The notes under the pieces are model-generated. The model saw nothing but the letters and a program-made list of their open reading frames with translations. It was not told the origin of the DNA and searched no databases. The translations under genes and the position numbers were made by a program. A DNA stretch of 35,451 nt from Brevibacillus laterosporus. GTDB lineage: Bacteria > Bacillota > Bacilli > Brevibacillales > Brevibacillaceae. Positions 1 through 7,278 of the stretch are shown here, piece by piece. Every line of letters begins with the position of its first letter. The first letter of the stretch is position 1. The DNA is taken from the NCBI RefSeq assembly GCF_030489605.1, contig NZ_JAUKFY010000033.1, forward strand, positions 1 through 35,451, given 5' to 3'.

Positions 1-102
1 GTTGTGCGAGTGAGAGAACTTTTTTTAAAGGCTGGTTTGACTAAAGCATTCATGGAGATCAACGAATTGACAGAGAAAAACGCCGCTATTAACAACAATT
101 AG
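1..102 (+). CDS. 3' end of an unidentified gene (partial)
   Basis: An open frame runs from the first base to a TAG at 100-102, giving 33 residues that end in KNAAINNN. No start is visible because the window begins inside it. The peptide is hydrophilic and I do not recognise a family. It could be the tail of a gene lying to the left or simply a chance open frame; the length is too short to decide. Confidence 0.3.
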   Translation, partial: VVRVRELFLKAGLTKAFMEINELTEKNAAINNN

Positions 103-295
103 CAGTCTGCAATCTTCTACTGTTAATCGCATTTTACAGGATGATGCTATTGGAAAATCAATTATTCTCTCATACGTAAACAAAAATAATTCAGAAATAT
201 ACAGTGAATTGACTATAAAATTTTTTTGCGATAACATTTGATTGATTGTTCGAAAAATTAATTATTCCATCAAAAATTCAAGGGAGAGCTTTTGT

Positions 296-394
296 ATGAA
301 CATCAGCAGTGAGGAAAAAACAAAGAAGCACAGCAACGTTAATGGGGAAGAGAAGCAATCGTTCATCGCTTACGCAGGACGTGATTTGAAGTAG
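296..394 (+). CDS. Small hypothetical peptide, 32 aa
   Basis: ATG at 296 preceded by an AGGGAG-type ribosome binding site about 8 bases upstream. It encodes a 32-residue, very polar peptide (MNISSEEKTKKH...) ending at TAG 392-394. It lies 30 bases ahead of the YqeB-like gene on the same strand, so it could be a short upstream gene in that transcript or a translated leader. No family recognised. The evidence is the ribosome binding site and position only. Confidence 0.35.
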   Translation: MNISSEEKTKKHSNVNGEEKQSFIAYAGRDLK

Positions 395-424
395 GATCAT
401 TATACATGAAGCAGGTGAAAATAG

Positions 425-1141
425 ATGACGGCATCTAAAATATCATTGAATGAACAAAAAACAGTTGTTGGATATACCAAAATGACTGGTATTTTTCTAT
501 ACGGTGGATTCGGAATAGCAGGATTTACTCTTGGTTTTTTTCTTCCAAAAATAGCGGCATGGGCTATAACACTTCCTTGGGTCCCATTCCGAGGAATTTT
601 AAAACTTATCAATTCCTTTCAAGGATTCTGGCCTACTGTCGTGCTGGCAGTGATTGGTTTACTTGCGGGTCTAGTGTTTGCTTACATCGTTGTTAAAGAA
701 TGTCTGATCATAACGATTACGAGTCAGGAGGTACAATTAGAGAAGGATGAGTATAAGCAGACAATTGCCTTAAAAGATATTGATACAGTTTTCTTGGATG
801 AAAAACAGCTGGTCATCCTTGGGAAATCAGGATATGAGCTTGTACGAGAACAAAGCGATGAAACAGCTATCAAAATAAGCAATGCTTTTAAGAAGCATGG
901 TTACCCTTGGGCTTCAGAAGGGGACCCGTTTAAAGACGAGTATCGGCGCTGGGTCCTTGATACCCCAGATATATCACCATCTGCCAATGCTCTAATGAAG
1001 GCGCGAGAAATTGCCTTGGAAAAGAAAGAAAAGGAAGATATCAGAGACCTTCGCAATGAACTTGCAAAACTTGGCTACATTGTACGTGACGAGAAAACAA
1101 GACAATACTGGCGAAAAGTACATAAGGATATACAGAATTAG
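425..1141 (+). CDS. YqeB-like membrane protein
   Basis: A 238-aa protein. Two hydrophobic segments (about residues 18-45 and 72-92) are followed by a soluble region of short beta strands (about 95-150) that could be a bacterial PH-like fold. The C-terminal 70 residues (from DPFKDEYRRW to QYWRKV) read like the small domain found at the end of some cysteinyl-tRNA synthetases (ANALMKARE..., LGYIVRDE). That combination fits the uncharacterised Bacillus YqeB family; I recall the family from memory and its function is unknown. It is followed by a strong terminator at 1233-1268, so it is probably monocistronic, or co-transcribed with the 32-aa ORF upstream. Confidence 0.6.
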   Translation: MTASKISLNEQKTVVGYTKMTGIFLYGGFGIAGFTLGFFLPKIAAWAITLPWVPFRGILKLINSFQGFWPTVVLAVIGLLAGLVFAYIVVKECLIITITSQEVQLEKDEYKQTIALKDIDTVFLDEKQLVILGKSGYELVREQSDETAIKISNAFKKHGYPWASEGDPFKDEYRRWVLDTPDISPSANALMKAREIALEKKEKEDIRDLRNELAKLGYIVRDEKTRQYWRKVHKDIQN

Positions 1142-1232
1142 TGAGGGTTTTTATCCAGTGAGGCTCGCGAAATGAAAAATGGGGTAATACCTTCATATGT
1201 TCAGGGAAGAAAAGGTATATGAAATCATCATC

Positions 1233-1268
1233 AAAACCCTTACGTCCTACTGAGTCGTAAGGGTTTTT
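1233..1268 (+). terminator. Rho-independent terminator after the yqeB-like gene
   Basis: Perfect 12-bp stem (AAAACCCTTACG paired with CGTAAGGGTTTT) around an 11-base loop, ending in a run of T on the plus strand. Confidence 0.85.
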
Positions 1269-1534
1269 CCTGCTTTTGGGTATAAATCAGATGTTTATAG
1301 ATTTCTAATCCTTGCTCGCCTTTTTGTTTCGTCATATATATTTATTGAAGAGAGTAAATGAACATTAGCTATACTATGTATTGCTTGTGAGAAGGAATAC
1401 AGCAAAGGTGTTTTGAGATATCTGAGCATATTTTCGCTGTAAATCATTGTCCAAACAGCTCTCTTTTGTCTATGGATGAAGAAACAGTACTGTTAGATAG
1501 CAAGGAATAAGACATTTCTTATGTTCTAATGAGG
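1269..1534. other. Gap without a recognised gene
   Basis: About 270 bases between the terminator and the stop codon of the minus-strand lectin gene. AT-rich, with no open frame that has a ribosome binding site and no convincing hairpin. Confidence 0.5.
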
Positions 1535-2569
1535 TTACGGATATGTTGTGTCGTGTATATTATTTGGATCCTTCACTGACCATGATCCTATAACTTCGCC
1601 ATTCGTACGTTTTAGTACATAGATATCTTGCAGGCCGTATGACGCATAACGAAGCGGTATGTCATAGGGATTATGAATTTTCCGAGTAACTTTGATCTCT
1701 GTCATTTTTTCTGTTGTATGAGATAAGGTAGTAGATAATGCAGTTACTATATTCAATTTTAAGCCTGCAGTTAATCCCCCTATATTTAATCCTAAATCAG
1801 CACCAACATCTATATTAAGGGTTCTAGCCATACTTTCTTGGTCTGTAGTTTTCATACCAACGGTTAGTTCTTTCACTAGCTCCTCTGATTTAGGAATGGT
1901 ATGCTCGGCTAATAAGGCCCAATTTCTCTGATGTTCTAATACATAATAGGGGCTCTCGGTTAGCTGCACCACTAAATCAAGGCTATTGTCCTGAACCATA
2001 ATGAAGGGTAACATAATAGCTCCGACTGTTACTGGTTTGGTTTGGCCAACTAAATTTTGGGTAGCAGATGTGATTCGAGGGGCTGGTTCTAATGTCCCTA
2101 AAACTGGCAGAATGGGTACAGGGAACTCCTCGTTCATTTTTTTAAAATACCATTGTTGATCATCTGCTGTATAGTTTTTTTGCCATTGAACCAGATAGCT
2201 ACCTGAGGTTTCTGATCCATCAGATACCCCAATAACCTTTCCGCTATTGTTGTTTCGTATAAAATAATATTCATTGTTGATGAAATCAAAATACCATTGC
2301 TGATCCTTTGCATTGCTATACTTCCATTGAAGGATTTCAGCTCCATCCTGATTGGAACCATAAGATACTGCGATACTTCTTCCGCTATGTCGTGGGACAA
2401 TTACATAACCGCTATCTAAAGAAAAAAACATGTAGTTCTGATCAGGAGCATTAATATCATCATAAATGACAAATCTGTCTCCATCTTCAGTTCCGCCATA
2501 ACTTACCCCAATAACTTTATGGCTCTTTTTGTTTATGATTTTGTAAATACCATTTTTTTTAAAGTTCAT
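1535..2569 (-). CDS. Ricin-B lectin protein, candidate pore-forming toxin
   Basis: A 344-aa protein with a strong ribosome binding site (AAAGGAGG) just upstream of the ATG at 2569. Residues 1-143 form a ricin-type beta-trefoil lectin, with three repeats and QQW signatures at 90-92 and 138-140. A Pro-rich linker (about 148-165) leads to a C-terminal half I cannot assign. Within it, residues about 250-296 alternate hydrophobic and small polar residues (IDVGADLGLNIGG..., then many S/T), as in the membrane-inserting hairpin of beta-pore-forming toxins. There is no signal peptide, as in crystal-forming binary toxins of the Toxin_10 type, though I cannot claim membership of that family. The neighbourhood of toxin genes supports a toxin role. 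It could also be a non-toxic carbohydrate-binding protein. Confidence 0.65.
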   Translation of the reverse strand: MNFKKNGIYKIINKKSHKVIGVSYGGTEDGDRFVIYDDINAPDQNYMFFSLDSGYVIVPRHSGRSIAVSYGSNQDGAEILQWKYSNAKDQQWYFDFINNEYYFIRNNNSGKVIGVSDGSETSGSYLVQWQKNYTADDQQWYFKKMNEEFPVPILPVLGTLEPAPRITSATQNLVGQTKPVTVGAIMLPFIMVQDNSLDLVVQLTESPYYVLEHQRNWALLAEHTIPKSEELVKELTVGMKTTDQESMARTLNIDVGADLGLNIGGLTAGLKLNIVTALSTTLSHTTEKMTEIKVTRKIHNPYDIPLRYASYGLQDIYVLKRTNGEVIGSWSVKDPNNIHDTTYP

Positions 2570-2699
2570 AGGAACGCCTCCTTTTACAAGTACAATGTAA
2601 GTACACAGGAAAGATAGTACTAGTAATATTAGTGTATGACTTATTTTTGGTAATATTTAGTTTTCGGGAAATTATTTATGTCTTTCTTGCTTTACATAA

Positions 2700-2902
2700 G
2701 ATCTGGGAACTTGAGGGAAAACAAAATAAGTTCAATAACGTAGTATATTCTTCTGAACATGTCACTCTGTTCTCAGACTATCTACATCAATTATTATTAG
2801 AAAGTCTCTGTTAGTTACACTGATTTAGCTCCGGCAGGTGATTTAAGAGGATGTGCTGCTCAAGCTCTATGCGACTTTATGCAGCAAGAAGCTGGAGCCT
2901 AA
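2700..2902 (+). pseudogene. Decayed transposase C-terminal fragment
   Basis: The frame at 2819-2902 encodes TDLAPAGDLRGCAAQALCDF followed by MQQEAGA and stop. It matches the end of the broken transposase at 27.1-28.8 kb (DLRGLASQALYHFMRR) over the pattern DLRG-A-QAL--FM. Upstream, in another frame (about 2736-2800), VVYSSEHV...FSDYLHQLLL weakly resembles VEYRNDLV...FDLIGQQIFLL of the same protein. This suggests a frameshifted remnant of a related transposase copy beside the toxin genes. No start or catalytic domain survives. Confidence 0.45.
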
Positions 2903-3113
2903 TTCTTTTACTCCCTCTTACTGGTAATGCATTACGGTAATTTTATAGGAAGAAAAGTGAATGATATTTAAGTCAGAAGTTTTTAAATTAACTAAAAGTA
3001 AACGTTTCCTAATAAACAAGCTATAATGAGGGCGTATTATAATTCTTCATAATTTGAAAACTGGATTTTAGGCATTATTTCATACTAAACCTGATTAAAA
3101 GGAAGTTGATATC

Positions 3114-4160
3114 ATGGAGATTCTTAAGGGAACGATATTGCTATTATTTGTACTAAGTCTGTTTTCACTTTTTAGTTTTAAAGCGCCAAACGGAATGAAG
3201 GCTATGGGGGCTTTAGCAAGTGCGGCCGTTGCTAGTTTTTTAGTTGAAGCTTTTCAGCTATACGTTGGTGGCGATTTAATCGGTATACCTTTTTTAAAGG
3301 AGGTTGGGCAATCTTCCGGCAGTCTAGGCGGGGTAGCTGGTGCAACTTTGGTTGCTTTAGCGATGGGGGTATCACCTGTTTATGCTATGCTTGTAGGGGC
3401 TTCTGTGTTAAGTTTTGGATTGCTGCCTGGGTTTATTGCCGGTTATCTAATATCATTTTTAGTAAAACAAATTGAGAAACGTGTACCGGAAGGATTAGAT
3501 TTAATTGCTTGTATTGTAATTGCAGCACCATTAACAAGATTAATTGCAAAAGGAATGGACCCGATTGTAACAGTAACATTGAAGCAAATCGGTGGAGTTA
3601 TTACGTCATCAACTGATGCTAATCCAATTATTATGGGAATTATTCTAGGTGGAATTATAACAGTTGTTGCAACTGCTCCGTTAAGCTCAATGGCATTAAC
3701 AGCATTGCTTGGATTAACAGGGTTACCGATGGCAATTGGTGCATTGGCGGTAACAAGCTCTTCCTTTATGAATTACGTTTTCTTTAAACGAATGAAGCTT
3801 GGAGATAAGCGTACCGTAATTGCAGTTTCGATTGAACCGTTAACGCAAGCGGATCTCATTTCTGCAAACCCTATTCCGGTTTATGTAACGAACTTTATTG
3901 GTGGTGCAACAGCGGGAATTATTATTTCCATGTTTGATCTGATTAATAATGCAACCGGAACAGCAACGCCAATTGCAGGACTTATGGTTATGTACGGATT
4001 TAATGATCCGATGAAGGTGACATTATGCTTCTTATGTATTATGGTATCTGGCATTCTTTCAGGATATATTGGCTCACTGTTATTCAAAAATTACCCAATT
4101 CGTACAGCAGAGCAAATTCGTGGTACGGACAGAAAAGCAATAGATGCGGCGGCTTCGTAA
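3114..4160 (+). CDS. PfoR-like PTS EIIC-type membrane protein
   Basis: A 348-aa, very hydrophobic protein with about nine or ten membrane segments, and a ribosome binding site (AAGGAAG) 9 bases before the ATG. The Gly/Ala-rich helices and the segments IIMGIILGGIITVVATAPLS, NPIPVYVTNFIGG and NYPIRTAEQIRGTD fit the PTS_EIIC_2 family, which includes PfoR of Clostridium perfringens, a membrane protein linked to control of the perfringolysin O toxin gene. Family members are stand-alone EIIC-like domains without EIIA/EIIB, and no such partners lie here. Its place between toxin genes makes a regulatory or sugar-sensing role tempting, but that is inference. It could be an ordinary transporter. Confidence 0.75.
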   Translation: MEILKGTILLLFVLSLFSLFSFKAPNGMKAMGALASAAVASFLVEAFQLYVGGDLIGIPFLKEVGQSSGSLGGVAGATLVALAMGVSPVYAMLVGASVLSFGLLPGFIAGYLISFLVKQIEKRVPEGLDLIACIVIAAPLTRLIAKGMDPIVTVTLKQIGGVITSSTDANPIIMGIILGGIITVVATAPLSSMALTALLGLTGLPMAIGALAVTSSSFMNYVFFKRMKLGDKRTVIAVSIEPLTQADLISANPIPVYVTNFIGGATAGIIISMFDLINNATGTATPIAGLMVMYGFNDPMKVTLCFLCIMVSGILSGYIGSLLFKNYPIRTAEQIRGTDRKAIDAAAS

Positions 4161-4169
4161 ATGAATGGG

Positions 4170-4319
4170 TTAAAAGCGGATCAAATTACTAATAGCGCTT
4201 CATGCAACGGCTAAAGATGAACTTGAAGCAGCTCGAACAGGTCGTGGTCTGCAAGAAGGAAATTTTACATGGGCACACACGAAAACAAGACCATTACATG
4301 TAAAATCAAATCGCTGAAA
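4170..4319 (+). pseudogene. Unidentified gene remnant
   Basis: An open frame without a start codon, just after the pfoR-like gene, encodes KRIKLLIALHATAKDELEAA followed by RTGRGLQEGNFTWAHTKTRP and a short end. The composition looks protein-like but no start or ribosome binding site is present. I do not recognise it. It may be the tail of a deleted gene or a chance frame. Confidence 0.25.
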
Positions 4320-4506
4320 CGATGTACCGTAAACCGATATCTTGTTCCCTCAAAGGATTTTTATGCGATAAGATGAGACTTACAATTTTTTTAGACTAAG
4401 TTACACTAGTAAATTCGTTGAAATTTACTCAATTAGGAGGTTGTCCCTATCACTTAAATCCTTCTTTTCATAGTATGTAGCATACTCTCGGAAGGAAGGT
4501 GAAAAT

Positions 4507-4647
4507 ATGGTAGAAGTTACTTGTATAGATGAAGTAAATGATCAATTCTTCTTAGTTGTCACAGTTGCCGGTGTGACAGTTCGAACACCTATTAATGAGG
4601 TATTAGCAAACTTTCTGCTAGCGTTAGGTATACCTCGCTGCACATAA
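4507..4647 (+). CDS. Small hypothetical protein, 46 aa
   Basis: ATG at 4507 has a clear ribosome binding site (GGAAGG about 8 bases upstream), and the gene is followed 57 bases later by a strong terminator, so it is a self-contained small transcription unit. The peptide alternates hydrophobic residues (QFFLVVTVAGVTVRTPINEV) and ends in ANFLLALGIPRCT, with cysteines at residues 6 and 45. No signal peptide is seen. It could be a small beta-rich intracellular protein, a peptide precursor or a toxin accessory protein; I have no basis to choose. Confidence 0.6.
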   Translation: MVEVTCIDEVNDQFFLVVTVAGVTVRTPINEVLANFLLALGIPRCT

Positions 4648-4703
4648 TTTTGGTTCAACTAGAATGCTGCTTAAAAAAAGACAGAGTGAAGGTATGACCG
4701 TTT

Positions 4704-4748
4704 GGGACAAGTCCTCCAGAGATAGAAGGAGGGGTTGTCCCTTTTTTT
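4704..4748 (+). terminator. Rho-independent terminator after the 46-aa gene
   Basis: GGGACAA pairs with TTGTCCC, with an inner CCTCC/GGAGG stem, and is followed by a run of T. Confidence 0.85.
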
Positions 4749-5142
4749 ATCCGCAGCTTGTTATTGTGGAAAGTAGCTTGCAAGCCTTATCCATATGGCA
4801 TATGTGAAAAGGATTTTACTATAAGCAATCATAAGGAAGCAGAAAACACCGGGTAAGAAATACGTGTAAAGAGGCGTGCTATTTCCTGGGACATAAGTAT
4901 GGGTAAAAATTTGGGGGATAGATAAGAAAGGGAGGCTCTTTACGTGTACATAGATCGATTCGTCAGGGAGTTATCTTAGGTGTTATTCTTTATGCAGGCA
5001 TGAAAGGAGGCTAACAAATTACTCAAAAAATCATTCTCGACATAAAAAGGAATACACCCCTTCAGCAGTCAATGGAAAACCTTATGGGTTACCGCTGAGC
5101 GTTAGGGGTGCATAGATTACGGAAAAACGGTTTGGAGTCTAT
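4749..5142. other. Gap with no supported gene
   Basis: About 390 bases between the terminator and the end of the minus-strand ADP-ribosyltransferase gene. A short frame without start (about 4924-5015) ends in QGVILGVILYAGMKGG but has no initiation signal. CACCCC (5055-5060) and GGGGTG (5105-5110) could form the base of a weak minus-strand terminator for the toxin gene. Confidence 0.4.
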
Positions 5143-7044
5143 TTAGTTGGTAATAGAATCTAATTTATTCTTCAAAGCAGTTACGTATTCAACGATTTCG
5201 TTGTCATGTAATTGTTGCATTGTTTCATAATGGTTATACATTGTTTTCACATCTTCTAGCCAGATTTGATATTCTTCATTTTGTTGGCTGCGGCTGCTTG
5301 TTATTAGTGAATCCAGGATAGCATCATCTTGTTTAGTAACATGACGGAGATTATCTACAATCGTATTAAAAAACTCTAGTACTTCTTCCTTATCCATTTT
5401 GTCTGATTTTTTTAATAAACGGTCAAGATCAGATAGAGACTCATCTAAATCAATTAATTTTTCTACAAGATCTTCTTTTTCTTCTTTTAGACCCTGTCTG
5501 TCTAATTCTCTTGCTGCTGTATTAACATTTTCTGCAAGGTGGCTCGGAAGTAACGTTGCTTCTACTAATAAATTTGTTTGTTTAACGCCAGACTTTTTCG
5601 TGTATTCGTAGGTGTCAATTTTATCAATTCTGTAAGAGGAGCCTTTATCAATGATGAGTTCGGATTCTCCCTGATAGGTAGCAAGATCTCCGAAAATATA
5701 CGCAGCATGTGTTCCTTCTGGAATATTTATTTTAAATAAAACTGTCTTCGCATCAAACGATTCACTAAAGTGGTTCGCTACTGAGGTACTAAGGAAAGCT
5801 TTTTCTTCTCTAATGGAACCTTCCAGCTGATTTTTCAATTTCTGTACAACGTTTTCGTTTTTAAAATTAGTGGTTATGTCAATGCCTAGCGCATCTTTTC
5901 CTACTTTTCTATAAACAGTTCCCGCTTCTGTGAGAGGAGACTTGGCTAAAGCCTTTGACATGTCTCTTACTTCTTTTATCTTGTCTAGAGGCAAATCGTT
6001 CTCTCGTAATCCTTTATTGATCGTTTTATAGTTCTGAGTGGTATATAATTGGATGGCCGATTTTTGTTCAGGTTTGAGCTTTTGACTATAATCCTTATAC
6101 ATTTCTTTGTACCATGTATCAGCGGCTGTTACATCTTCCGCGAAGTCTTTTCGCTCTGGCTGTTTTTCTGATGCATCCAAGCTCTTATTTATTTCTTCAA
6201 ATCCATTTTTATTCATTTTGTCCATGTACTTGAACATTTCTGGCGCATAAGCCTTTAATACAGGCTGATAGTTGGGTTCATAATAATACGAAAAGGCTTG
6301 TGCAAACACTTCGCGAAAGTCATCGATGTGTTCTTTTACATATTCAGAATCAAAATTCCCCTCATGATCAGGTAAATGGGATAGGAGTAATGCGCTGGCA
6401 TCCTCATCTGCTTGTACACTATCTAAAGCATCTAAAAATGCCTCATTGACAAAAGTCTTTTCTTCTAACGTATCACGAGCGATTGCTTTTCCAAATTCAT
6501 AATAAACCTCTTTGCTTTTTGTGTGGCTATCCGAAAACTCTTCCGTATGTATAATCAGAGCCGGATCCTTCCCGCCAATTGAAAAAACAACATGAGAATC
6601 TAAGGATACCTCATTTCCTTCGCTATCTTTTATGTTTTTGTCTTTTTCACTGATTTCTTCAACTAAAGGATTTTCTGCAATACTATTTTCGGTCAGATGA
6701 ATTTTTCCTCCCACCTTTTCATACATTTCCAATACCTCTGGTGGTAGCTTTTTTAATAGTGCTTGGGTATCTTCTAAGCGTTGCTCATCTTCCTTGTTAC
6801 CTTCTGCTTTTACAATTCCTTTTATGACTTCCTTCATTCTTTCTTCTCTGGCTTTTTTCTCTCGCTCTTTCTTGTCTTTCTCTTCTTTGTCTTTCTTTTC
6901 TTTATCCTCTTTCTTTTTATCTTCTACATCATGTATTCCATTTGCTGCATAAGTAATATGGGAAAACGCGGGAGAAGCGGCTGTTAAAGCTACCAGCATA
7001 GTAGTTGTACTCAAGACTTTCAACATTTTATTTCTGTGTGGCAT
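5143..7044 (-). CDS. Certhrax-like toxin: LF-type domain + ADP-ribosyltransferase
   Basis: A 633-aa secreted protein with a strong ribosome binding site (AAGGAGG). Signal peptide about 1-33 (cut near AYA-AN). A Lys/Glu-rich stretch (40-70) leads into a domain (to about 290) closely resembling the PA-binding domain I of anthrax lethal/edema factor: VLEMYEKVGGKIHL, EVFAQAFSYYYEP, VLKAYAPEMFKYMDKMN. Residues about 305-500 form a mono-ADP-ribosyltransferase domain with Arg379 (VYRK), STS at 419-421 and ExE at Glu460-Ser-Glu462. The ExE form is usual in arginine-modifying toxins such as Vip2, C2I and iota-a, so actin is a possible target (inference). Residues about 505-633 are an extra, charged helical tail I cannot assign. 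The domain order matches Certhrax of Bacillus cereus, which is shorter (about 476 aa). The PA-like partner is encoded just upstream. The active-site residues look intact. Confidence 0.88.
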   Translation of the reverse strand: MPHRNKMLKVLSTTTMLVALTAASPAFSHITYAANGIHDVEDKKKEDKEKKDKEEKDKKEREKKAREERMKEVIKGIVKAEGNKEDEQRLEDTQALLKKLPPEVLEMYEKVGGKIHLTENSIAENPLVEEISEKDKNIKDSEGNEVSLDSHVVFSIGGKDPALIIHTEEFSDSHTKSKEVYYEFGKAIARDTLEEKTFVNEAFLDALDSVQADEDASALLLSHLPDHEGNFDSEYVKEHIDDFREVFAQAFSYYYEPNYQPVLKAYAPEMFKYMDKMNKNGFEEINKSLDASEKQPERKDFAEDVTAADTWYKEMYKDYSQKLKPEQKSAIQLYTTQNYKTINKGLRENDLPLDKIKEVRDMSKALAKSPLTEAGTVYRKVGKDALGIDITTNFKNENVVQKLKNQLEGSIREEKAFLSTSVANHFSESFDAKTVLFKINIPEGTHAAYIFGDLATYQGESELIIDKGSSYRIDKIDTYEYTKKSGVKQTNLLVEATLLPSHLAENVNTAARELDRQGLKEEKEDLVEKLIDLDESLSDLDRLLKKSDKMDKEEVLEFFNTIVDNLRHVTKQDDAILDSLITSSRSQQNEEYQIWLEDVKTMYNHYETMQQLHDNEIVEYVTALKNKLDSITN

Positions 7045-7153
7045 CTAAATTCCTCCTTACAGGTAGTAAATCCTAGAAGATAGTAGTGTTTTGAATAAAC
7101 AGCAAAAAAACAGATTATCGTCTATCCGTGCGCTTCCGACAATAGGAGAAAAC

Positions 7154-7201
7154 AACCCTCTTTTTTAGTAAATCTATGTGATTACTATGAAAAAGAGGGT
7201 T
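7154..7201. terminator. Hairpin between the two binary-toxin genes
   Basis: Perfect 12-bp stem (AACCCTCTTTTT with AAAAAGAGGGTT) and a 24-base loop, lying between the stop of the PA-like gene and the start of the enzymatic gene. On the minus strand it is followed by GTTTTCT. It could terminate or attenuate transcription coming from the PA-like gene. Confidence 0.6.
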
Positions 7202-7278
7202 ATTTTGATATCTAAGGGATAGAGAGAGGGGGATGTATCAACTTTGTGTTCTATTCATCGTGCTATTTGGCCGACTGC

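Noticed and set aside
2632-2814. 60-aa frame as a real gene
   Set aside because: No ribosome binding site; part of it weakly resembles a shifted transposase C-terminus, so it was folded into the relic at 2700-2902.
6781-6987. Plus-strand open frame rich in Phe/Leu/Ser
   Set aside because: It is the antisense image of the Lys/Glu-rich stretch of the ADP-ribosyltransferase gene; no ribosome binding site.
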